This document shows, piece after piece, positions 34,601 through 47,000 of a stretch of 64,000 bases of DNA; the stretch's first letter is position 1, and every line of letters begins with the position of its first letter. A program made the position numbers and the translations under genes. The notes under the pieces are model-generated. The model saw only the letters and a list, made by a program, of their open reading frames with translations, had not been told where the DNA came from and ran no database searches. The stretch spans positions 42,045,558 through 42,109,557 of the forward strand of contig CM049310.1 of assembly GCA_026874595.1 (NCBI GenBank). The letters run 5' to 3'. This DNA comes from Sipunculus nudus. Its lineage: Eukaryota; Annelida; Sipuncula; Golfingiida; Sipunculidae.

Positions 34601-37600
34601 ACATAGCTTTAGTAAAATATCTTATACAACATCTGCAAAAACCTGAAGGTTGGGACCTCTTTCCAAACTTTACACCTATGCACTTATCTAGAATTTTTAT
34701 CCCTAGAAATAAAATTTCTCCTAGAAAACAAGCGCAAATGAATGGGATGTGTGTTTCTTCTTCTAAAACATTCTGGACTGGAATAAGATAAGGTTTAACT
34801 CAGTTATTAATAAGCTTGGCGGTTGGCTTATGATATAACAAAATGACCATGGGTCACAGCGCTCTTCTGACAAGGCAACCAGTGCTTTCTTGGCAAATTA
34901 TGATTTTATATGACAACTATTCATGTTTAAGTGGTCATCGCGTCACATGAAACACAAGGATATACAATGCTAATCCTATCTCGACATGTATCAATGTATA
35001 TCTATACATTAATGCACAGGTTAGGTTTATAATCTGATATCACCGACAATATTAGTTTCATATGACTTGCGCTGTCCTTTTCTGGTCTTTCATTCATGTA
35101 GCCTTCTCTCCTTCAAAGGTAGCTAAAGTAATAACAGGCGCCAGTAGGTTAATTATTCTACTATTTCTTGCTTTTACCAGTTTCCAGTAGGGCGATGGCG
35201 CACTTATGACAGGAGTCTACAGCTTACGGGAACATGACTTGAAACCGCAACCTTGAGGTCACAGTGCAGCGCCCCCATGTTCAACGAATTGATATATCGA
35301 TATACTGATCCAGTCCCTTAGATGATTCTTTACACAAATTATAAAATATAGACATCATCGTCTTATGATATACGACAGCTGCCACATGACTCATCAATAG
35401 AAATCTTCATATTTCTGAACAAATTCGGGACAGTATTACACATTTTGCAAGTCCCGTTAGATCAGACCTATCGAAAAGGGAAAGTTACGCAAGCGTCAGT
35501 GTACATAATTATATTTTATACCAAAGTATATTGGTGAACGTACTTGTCAAACGTGCACAGTGGTCATGTGCTTATCTTTCTCATCTGAAATATTTGATAC
35601 TGGTTTATTTATTCGGTTTCTCAACTTAACGCCTATCAACTAACAACACCGGTTTTATTTAATGGTTGATTTAATTCGTTTTTAGGGTGTAGGTAGTACA
35701 ACAAATATTATTATACATCACCATTTACCTTTATATGTAGTCATAAACAAAATATTGTTTCCTTCTATTTTCGTCGTAAATTCAGGAGAAGGCCGTACAT
35801 ACACACCGCGACTGTATCTATATATAATTAATTGATTATTGTACCTTATGGGCACAGTTTAACCAAACAAAGAAAAATTAAGTTGAAAAAAGTCTCCATT
35901 TCAGATTGACAACAAATGTATATAACTGTTACATTCAACTCACGCTGTATCATTTTTACTTCAAATTTTTGGACACCACTTCATAAACTGATATTTCGCT
36001 GAATTGGTCACCACACTTTAGAAGTAGTCTCATTAAATCACGTGAGCTCACAATGTGAACGCTTAATAAACCACTTCGTGTGGGCCATTTATCACTGGCC
36101 ATTCATAGGCCCGAGGAAAATGACCCGGAAGATGAAATGTCGCAGGCCAAAGAGTACTCTCCGAGGTCTGCGTGCAGTAATCTTTCAAGCGAGCTCCCAT
36201 GCCTTGTGGCAAGTTCGGGCGGTCGTTTACCCCGTGTAGTTCTATCAGTAAATTGTCTCCCCAAAGTTCGGTTCAGTTTTTTATTAGACTAAGGAAGAAT
36301 ATCAGGTGCGAATGTAAAGACTGGTGAATCGAGCTCTCTGGATTGTGACTGTCAAGAGTGGAAAATAAATGGCATTTTTTTTACATTGTGCACAAATTCT
36401 GTATTTGTCTAATCAGTAGCCTGTGGCTTGTTATTTTAAGTGATTGCTTTCAGTAAACATTCCTTCTGAATTCTCTCCACGTGCGTAGTGGCTCTTTTTT
36501 CCTTCCTCCCTAGATATATGGCAGATCAATTGAGCGGAGGCGTGCAGTATTACGAAAACATCACATGAACACAGCTGATATTTATACTTCAAAGATTACG
36601 CAAATCATACATCTCACAGCCTTTTTTTAATTCCGTAAATAGACATTCGCATGCATGCAATAATAATAATAGTCTTCATCATGGCAGGTAGCACGCCTAA
36701 TTTTTATCTCAGTATTTCACTTTCCATCGAGTTATACAGATATACCAAAATTGTTTTGTTAAATCTTTCGTTTATATAAATAGCTGGGTTTTTTTTATTA
36801 CACTCTCTTAACCTGGCCTGTAGTGTGGATATGGTGCAAGACAAAGCTCTTAATGGAACGCAAATACAAATCAGTTAAACTGTTGTTTAGGAGAAGGCCG
36901 TACATACACACCACGACTGTATTAATACATAATAATTGATAAATTACCTTATGAGCACAGTTAAACCAAACAAAAAAAAATAAAGTTGATAAAAAGGTTC
37001 CATTTCAGATTGACAACAAATGTATATAACTTTTACATTGAACTCTCACGTTGTATCATTTTTAGTTCAAATTTTTGGACACCGGTTTATATACTGAATG
37101 TTTCGCTGAATTTGATGGTCACAACACTTCAGAAGTGGTCTCAATAAATCACGTGAGCTCACAATGTGAAAACGCTTAATAAACAGCACTTCGTTTGGGT
37201 TCTATTAGTAAATTGTCTCCCCAAAGTTCGGTTCAGTTTGTTATTAGACCAAGGAAGAATATCAGGTGCGAAAGTAAAGACTGGTGTATCGAGCTCTCTG
37301 GATTGTGACTGTCAAGAGGGGAAAATAACAGTATATTTTACATTGTGCACAAATTCTGTATTTTTCTAATCAATAGCCTGTGGCTAGTTATTTTAAGTGA
37401 TTGATTTCAGTAAACATTTCCTCTGAATTCTCTCCACCTTGCGTAGGGCATTTTTTACTTTCCTTCTTAGACATATGGCTGATCAAATTGAGGCGTACAG
37501 TATTAAGAAAAAATCACATAAACAAAACTGAACTGTCACGTTTTTATATTTATACTTCAAAAATTACGCACATTAAACATTTCACTTTTTTTTAATTCCA

Positions 37601-40600
37601 TAATAAAAAAAACATTCGCATGCATGTAATAATAATAATAGTCCTTCGTCATGGCAAGTATCACGCTTACTTTTTATCTTAGTATCTCAATTTCCATCGA
37701 TTTTACAGATAATACCAAAAAACTGTTGATAAATCTTTCGTTAATATAAAATGCTGATTTGTTTCATAGTTTGTTTTTATTACACTCTCTTAAACTGGCC
37801 TGTAGTGTGGATATGGTACAAGACAAAGCTGTAAATGGAACGCAAATACAATTCAGTTATACTGTAGTCAAACAACTCATAAAAGTCGCCTGCAGTAATG
37901 TTTTGATTATTATATAATGGCTATTGTTTTCAGGTGTTTCCACGCTGTAATGTAGGAATATTTTTTTTTTTTTTTTTACTTCTGTAGACATTCTACAAGT
38001 GAACCATAACAAGTATCAATTAAATTATTGCGCACACCCTCAGCAGTGAGTAAAGTTTCTGGTCCCATAACGATTTATTGTTTTCTTCATGGCCTGTGTG
38101 GAAATCCCGTCCGTGGTATCCATAGTTCCTGTCAGTCAGCTATAGAGGTTGTGCAATCAACCAAATAACTGTGAGTGGACTCGTTATATTCTATGCAAAA
38201 GCTTTTCACGCTGACATTTCCAGTGTTTATTGATTTGCTAAAACAGACAGCTTTCACTGTAAAGCATTTATTTGCAATTCCAAATAGTGCATTGGTGATT
38301 TTTTTTTTTTATTTTATTGCCCAATTCACAATTATATTCTGTTGTTACGTTGTTTATGCTGCTACTGGAGACACATTATATCAAAGAAGTAAAATAGTCT
38401 GGCGTAAAATGGCAAAACAAGAAAAATACTTTTCCCCCGCACCATTCGATTTTAAAGCATAGAACGCATAAATAAATCTTAAGAATAGTCCCAATCAATG
38501 TGTTTCATATACGTCACACAGGTATAAGGGGAATTTAAATTGCCACGGATCATTGGGAGTTTGCCCACATGCATGGTCTGACCAGTATACAACCCAAGCA
38601 TTTGAAAGACCACCCACAGAAATAAAGAAGCAGTCACGAGGCCGGAAGCTTTTGGAGCGTTCAGACGGCACATTCATGAATAAATTGATTTGATGTAACT
38701 CGCATTTAAAAAAGCATCGTATTGGCACCACTTCCGTGCCATAGCATGGTGTAAATTCGGATAGGGGATATTTAACAAATCCATGCCGTTTAATAAAATT
38801 AAGACAAGTAAGAGCCATGTCACAGTCTGCTTTGTGATAAGCATTAGATGATTTATTAATAAATCTGAATAAAATAGGAATTAATACATTTTATCTTCTC
38901 CGTAGTGGGTTTATTATGGAACGTGTATGATGCTCATATTGACTCTGAACGTTAACTTGTTCGTATTATCAGGAAAAGAGATTTTTGTGTCAATATTATT
39001 TCATCAACAAGTACATGTATATTTTTTATCCTAATTCTAGTTTCCTATGACAAACCTGTTTGTATTTGAGTCGCTACTCATGCGTCAACTTGAATAACCT
39101 GGTGACGGATTTTTATGTTAATGTCTTTAATATTTGATATTGAAATCATAAGAATATACAAGAACATACATGCCGTCTCCTGAAAAGTGCGTTGACAGAA
39201 TGGTGTCATGTAAAAAGACATGCCTTTTAACAGTGATCTTCATATTAGTTATATTTGTGCAGAATATGTTATAAGTAGATCTACAAATATATATGTTTAA
39301 GATTTTTGGGAGAGTATTAACATCTGGAATCGCTTAGTTACCGTCGAAAGTCAGAACCCGTCTAGCTGTTTTAGAGGGTATAGAGACGTATAGCAATATT
39401 CAGGCCAGTTGTAGATGCACCATCTAATGCAGCACTTAAGTATGTCATTTAAACTGTCAGTTAACTGGAACAAAATCATTTTCCTGTTCTGGGCCATCCG
39501 TATCAATATTACACAATGACATCAATTACACCTGGTGGGCGTAGTAGGGACACTCCTTTCTTCTTGTAATTGGAATTCCACATGAACGAATGTACGTTTA
39601 TAGATTGGTACAACCCACTGCAGTTGAAAAAAATTGCACTTCCGGTGCTCAGCCAAGTAATATGCTGTCAAATATCGTGTACCTCGACTTTCCATCACTT
39701 TCAGGTCGACCATTTATATCGATGTTGTGCAACAGACTAAAATGGATCCTTCTCAAAGACGCACTCGATGACCTGTATATGACGTCTCCTATAGCTTTAC
39801 GTCGTATCTGATTATTTTTTTTTACATTGACATATCACTTCCTGAGTTAAATCGTAAATTAGGTATCGTGGTATTAATTCAACGTGAAATTGATACCAAG
39901 TTATTCACTGATAACGGTTATTATTTATATGAGACACAATAATATAAAATAATCTATTTGAACCTTTATGGGGAACGATATATGAACCATATTTGGAAAA
40001 AAAGTGTCGGCACAGCGACTTTGCATGCAGCAGGGAGAACTGGTGGCCATAAATGGCGTTTGGCATATATTATACAGAGAGATGAATGAATGGCCTTAGT
40101 CGTTCAATAATTTCTATATAACATGGCTATTCATTCTTCTCTCTATATATATATATTGTTACGGAACCTAATAACAACAGATCACGTAATCGTGATCAGC
40201 ACAAATTCTGTTAAGGAGATAAAATCAATCAAATTCTGTAACACTAGGCAGCGTAAAATGTCCAGGGGAATGAATAAAGAAGTCAGTGGTTTTTGTGTTA
40301 TAAAATAATTATAATTTATTCTAAGGACAATCCTAACCCTACAATACACTAAATCAATTTAGTATTATACAGTATAACAGTTTAAAATGTACATTACCTT
40401 ACTTACCTGCATACTCTAGTATGCTTTATCATACATATTTTTTTTTAATATTTATTAATTTAAAAATACATGAACATTAAAGTACATATGGTCATATACA
40501 TTTAGAAATATACATTTAATCTGTCAGACGTATAATGATAATAAAATCATGCGTAAATAAAGGAACAGGTGTTTTTAAGTTACTGTGCAAGTAATTATGT

Positions 40601-40979
40601 TACAATAAACCATCTTAAATACTTTAAAAGTGATGTTAAGAGCTTAAAAAGAAAGGTTTGGCGCTATGCTTAAAAAGTGGTTAAGACTTTACTGATCTTA
40701 GCTCATTTGGCAACATATTCAATTACAATGGACCAGCATAAATAAAACTTGTTTTGTAATATTCCGTTCTGGGCATAGGAAGAACAAATAAGTTATTCGT
40801 TGCATACCTTGTTTCGTAATCATGAGCGTTTTGGACCAATGACAATGATTCCCGCTTACCTATATGCGTTGTTTGATGTAATAATTTATTAGAATAATGC
40901 ATAGAAGGGCTGTTAAATATTCATATCGTTTTGAAACAGACATCTAGTTCAATGTTTGTACTCATTATTATTATTATCA

Positions 40980-41024
<45 letters not shown>

Positions 41025-44000
41025 AGGTTTTGGGCTGTTGGAATCAGGATGTGTGAGTCCGAAGAACGAGGTAAACATCATGGTGAAAAACGCCCTGGAT
41101 GTGGTGTTTGGCGGGATCACTTATTGGGCGTTCGGCTTCGGCCTGAGCTTCGGGAAGGACCCGGGAACAAACTCGTTCGTGGGCGTCGGGTGCTTTTTCG
41201 TGGACTCTGATTCCGACAGCATGGGCTTCATATTCTCATTATTCCTTTTCCAACTATCCTTCGCCACCACTGCCACCACTATAGTTAGCGGCGCAATGGC
41301 AGAACGAACCAAACTCTCGGCGTATATTATTTTTTCCATGATAAACACTTTTGTTTACAGTATTCCCGCTCATTGGGTATGGTCCGAGGAGGGCTTTTTG
41401 TTTAAGATGGGTGCGACAGATGTCGCTGGCTGCGGTCCCGTGCACTTGGTGGGCGGGATTACAGGGCTTGTAGCCACGATGACTCTCCGACCAAGAAGTG
41501 GGGTGTTTGAAAGTGGCAATAAACCCCAGCTGCCTTCGCCTCTCAAAACAATCCTTGGCATGTTTATGTTATGGTGAGTATCATCAATAATTAACAGGCC
41601 AGACATTCTATTCACAATTCTGCTTCTCTTATCTATAAATAAATGTTGTTTTGAATTATCAGACCGGGTAAGCCTATTAAATACAACAGCTTGCATAAAT
41701 AGAAATAGCCGTGGTTATATATTTTAAAGCCATAAACTTATGATATAGGCATTTGTAAAAGATGCATGCTGACGTTCGGTATGAGACTCATTAAGCTCTT
41801 AGACTTCGAGGTTTAAAGTAGGATATATTCTGGTATATTTCTGGTATTTTCACTCATTTATACAATACGGAGATTAAGTCACTATGTTTTTTTTTTCTTC
41901 AAGCTCCTCGAGCAATTTCAGACCGCAACAAAGATATGTCTCATTTTTATTTTATTTCTTTTTTTTCACTAGAGATTCGAAAAGAAAGTATGCAAGTTGA
42001 AACAATAATTATAAACAATTTTGAATACATATGTTATCTGTACGCGCATAAATAGTGATTTTTATTCTACTTACCCAATATTACACTCAATGAACAAAGA
42101 AAGAAGACCCCTTTGACATCACTTTCGGTGTTAATGGTAACTCGTGTATTTCAGGTGGGGTTGGCTTCGGTTCAATTCGGGTAGTGTCTTTATTGTTTCA
42201 TCAGATTCTCAGTGGAAGCTTGCTGTGAGGTGAGTAGTTTACACGTCAGGTTAAACGCATGTCTTCTGTAATCAGGGTATTACCGACCTTCCCTAGACTA
42301 TCTGAGAGGTCCTCCCCTCACCTCCCTACCCCGATTTTTTACACATTACTGGTGATCATGACTTATACCTCTAGGGTTCATAAACGTCAGACATTCATTT
42401 AAAGATGCATTCTCTAGTTGCAATAAAAAACAGCTGTACCCATCACGTGCATGTTGTCCATTTTATTTAGTTCATATCCTATAGTTAACGTTTTATCTGA
42501 AATGTTAGATAAGACAGTTCATCCTGAACATTATTTTCATATCCTGGTGTTTCAACAGAAAAAGTGGCTTCGGTATAATACGTCGTCATTTTCTACGGCT
42601 ATTTTCAAGTTTTCAAGTGCCTTTGTTTTAGCCACTTTTACCTGATCCCGAGGTTCTGCTGTGTGTGTAAATAACAAATTACTTGCGTCCAACGCACAAA
42701 CATACTACACGCTTGCATTCTTTGGCACATTGAGCACCTGGGTCTCAAAGAGGTTAGGTGAAGGGGTTATTTCTTAGATCTCAAGCGTTTCGTGACAGCT
42801 TCGTATATTAGTAAATCTTACCTAACTAGATTAATCTTCTTAAAATTCAAGTTCCTTTTTTATAGCATTTCTCGTCTATTTCCAATCAATTAAGAATCCA
42901 AGCCCTTTATAAGAAGAAGAAAATTTGTTTGTACATGAGCAAAATTATATATTGTATGAGTCAATAAAGTTCATAAGAATGGTACATTTGTATTTTAAAT
43001 ATGAGACTCCTGTGAAAATGATTTATATGTAAATTCGTTGCTTTACCTGTAGGGCTGCTGTGAATACAATAGCAGCTTCCATGGGTGGAGGGATATGCAG
43101 CGTTGTGATAAGGTAAGACCATATGTTAATAGAAAAACACTTCAACTCTATATCTTTTACAGTAGTATATATACCCATATCTTTTTGCAGTTGGGTGGGT
43201 GCGGGACGGGGGTGTCAATGTAACCCCATACCGTCCAGCTAATCAGAAAATAATATTTAAATATTGGAAATATGAATAATCAGAAATAAATATGAAATAT
43301 CTAATTATTATGAAATGTGTACATAATTAGAAAGGTAGACTTTCTACCAAGTTTTGATGTTTTAGTGAAGTTACGAAGCTATGAACTCATACATATAAGC
43401 CTGTAGTGCATAAGGTAATAAGCTTATGGTAATAAGCTAATAAGGTATCCAGCTGTCTGCACAATAGGTCTGTCGTCTTAATATGATTTCTGGATTTTCT
43501 CTCGGTAATACTAATGAAATGCTGTTAATTCCTGCTAAGAAGGTTCTTAAATGCCTCTTTGTCTGATATATGAGCTTCTTTATAAATGAGCTGTTAGTTA
43601 ACACTTTAAATGCCTCAGTGTTAAAAATCCATGTAGCCTCAGTTGATTGTGAAGTTTGAAAGGTCACTTGTAGCAAAACACCCTTTGCAACCCTGGTTTG
43701 TCTGACACTGGTTGCAATTGTCCTTGTTATATGTGTTTAGATTATTTTTTTGCAGGCTCCCACATATTATCAAGCACGTATATATGAACAAATTTTAATT
43801 TTATAAAAGGTTCAAAAGATTATCTCTAGTTAATAGACGTCAGAAATCTGAACAAGTCCCTCGACCGGTCTGGCCTTTAAAAACGTAGTTATTCGGTTCA
43901 AGATTGTTGTCTTATCAGGCTTAAAAATACGGGCATGGGGATCTCATTTCAAAACTACCAACACAGAAGCATAGACTGTGAAGGCCTGCAGTACTCATTT

Positions 44001-47000
44001 GTTTTTGGCCTTGAATGTGCATGAATATACCCTAAAATTACTTCATCTAAGCCACATGCTCACTTTTCTGTATTTGGCCAAAACTTAATTCATTTATAAT
44101 AAATTCATGGGATCGGTTAAGTTATGTTAATGTAATCCTGCTAACAGACAAAAACTAACAAACACGACAGACACAGAAAAAAAAAATAAACAAAAAAGTT
44201 GTCATAGACGTCAACCCTCCGCCACCAAGCAGGATCTTCATCAAACACAGCTATCACGGTTCACCAACCCAAACAATGTTAACCTCCAGGATCCCCCCCC
44301 CCCGATACCGATGACTAGCTTTATTATAATAAAAGAAAATTTTAACGTTTCAAATCAAATTTTGTCACCTGGATCCCCTCCTTTCCGGACCAGAGAACCT
44401 TTTCAGTTTTTTTGTTAGTCTTCCTGTGTTGGACCCTACCTTTTCCAATATCCTGGATACGCCCCTGAAGTAAAATATAATACCTCTCACCACCCGGCGA
44501 AGAATTGATAAGACACAAAACGAAACTCTTTCAGTTAAGCGCTGTGGGACTACTTGTCTTATGTGTGAAACTTCAGAAATAAATGTTATCCTAGTTCAAG
44601 GATACGCCTTCTGTTTACATTTAACATGCGCATGCTTACCAAGTATTACTAATTCCTGAACTCTTTAATACAAAAACAACCAATTTTGTGCAATTTGCCT
44701 TCAACAATTTTAATCTATAGTACCTGAACGGACTAAATGTACCCTCTGCATCATATTTATACCTACGCCGCTGGTGTATTTAGAAGCCCTAGTGCATTAT
44801 GGGCCGTAGATTTCATAGCCCACAAACCCTCACCAGCAGAAGCGTACTCAAGCGAGTCTGCAGTGTGTCCTCTTGATGGCTGATTTCTGATGTGTGTGAC
44901 AAATGTACATCTCCTATATAACTTCTGACTGGCTCCAAACTCAGCGTCTCTCGTCTTACGGCTATTACTGTCCTTACTTTCAACAAACATTTCTTTCAAT
45001 AGATGTGCAGGTCACAGAAAAACGTCACTTAGCGTATCCGAGCAAAGCCTTCTGACTTCCGCCGGCCCTGCTATCTATCGATCCACTCTCACATAAATTG
45101 AAATTCCTGGCGGGCGGTTAATTCATATAAGAAAAAAGTACTGCGCACATCAAGCTATATTTGTACCAAGAAAACTTTCATATTTCTTTTCAACCAAGCC
45201 ACTCAATAGTTGAGCACTGGGTCACAGATACACCAAGCTTTAAGAGTACGTCTTATTGTGCTATATTCAGTATATTTTTTTGCGCTATATAAATACTATA
45301 TATTATTATTATTTCTGCTGAATACTTTGTGTATCAAATGTATCCTCTAGTATTGCCCACCTGAGGTGCCTGTCACTTTAAAGGGAATACTTGCTCTGGT
45401 TCATATATAAGTAAAACAAACCTATTTTAGTTCTCCTTGCCTTCAGTTTCCTCTGTCAACGCAGTTTTAAAGGATATAGTTTTACCTATAAATGCTTGTC
45501 GTTCCGTCTTCTCGTCAGCGTGTATTTTAAGGAAATTTTATGACTGCACAAGTTAACCCCTAATCTTGCATAAAATGGGCACTGCATGGCTCTATTATGT
45601 TGAGAAGCTGAAGGCCAAGAAACCAGTGTCATTAGAATCAGAGGCCTTTTAGTCTCAAGTCTGTTCCATTTCCAGTTGCTCTAGAGTTTGTATATATAGG
45701 TTTTATATAAGATGTTTTATATATAAAGATGTTCGTCCATCACTTTGCGAAGATGACCATGATTATCATGGTTCTGTAGTTGATCTAGCTTTGTGTGTCC
45801 AGAGAAGAATTGTCAGGCGGATCCGGGCACGGAAGATCCTCCCACATGTTGGACATATGTGATCGGTGGTTGCTATTGAGGTAGTTGCCTTGTAGACCTA
45901 GATCTTGGTTTTAAGGTGGATGCCTCTACTGTCCCAGACGTTGGAGCTGAGTCATGCTTTGGAGACTTTTGCTACTCTACTTTTTACTTCGTCATGTATG
46001 TTTGCTCTCGTTAACAATGTGCTCCCTAGATATGTAAATGTTTCCACCAACTTCAGATTTCATCCATGCACCATGAAGGCGGGTCCATCATATTCTTTCC
46101 TGGTGTTGGTTGGTGCTTCTAATCAGTCTTCTTTATTCTGATGGTAAGCTCAAAGTTGTCACATACACGGGAATACTGGTCCATGTTTTGCTGCTGTTTG
46201 ATTCGGAAGTGGAATGCATTCAGGGCGTAGTCGTCAGCGAAAAGCAGGTCACGGATGATGGTTGTCCAGACTTTCGTGACAGCATTCAATCTTCTGCGAT
46301 TGAGGATCTTCCCATCTGAGCGTAAATAACACCGACTCCAGGATCATCTTTGTTAAGCATCCATTAGCATGGCAGGAAACATCATGCTGAACAGTGTTGG
46401 AGCTAGAACGCAGCCTTGTTCAACGCCGTTGCTTTTTGTGAAGTTGGAAAATGGCTCACCTTCATCGAGGACGCGCACCATCATGCCATTGTGAAGCTGG
46501 CGGATGATGGCGATGAACCGGATAAGACAACCAAACTTTGCCATGATGCTTTATGGCCGATCAGCAGTCAGGAGGGCAGATGTGCCGGAAGTCTGCGGTC
46601 CATAAACAGCTTTGAGAGCGTCTTTGAATCTCTCAGAGCCATGCATATCCGCGTATCTCTGGATCTCTGCTGATTTCACTCACCCAGGTATCTTGCATGT
46701 TGCGCAGTTTAATCTGGACCAAACGGCGAATGTTTACTTTGAGGTGGAGTTCTGTTGGTACACGTGTACACAAGATGGAGCCTGTGTTTTTTCTGAAAGG
46801 AGCGCTTGTATCTGCTCATCGTTCTCATAATTCAAGTCCCGGTGCCACTTAGTTGTTGGACAAAGAACATCCAGTGAGGTGGAGTGGACTACATCTCTTA
46901 ACGCTGCCCAGTCATCCTCGACATCTGACTTGTCAAAGTGTAGCTCCGTTAGCTTTCTATTCTGGTCAGTAACGAGGAGGGAGACATTCTTGTCCACTTT

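Noticed and set aside
38495-38818. 107-codon open frame on the minus strand
   Set aside because: No known motif and it lies in a host intron; not enough to call a gene.
41121-41696. Minus-strand open frames opposite AMT exon 2
   Set aside because: Antisense shadows of a clear coding exon.
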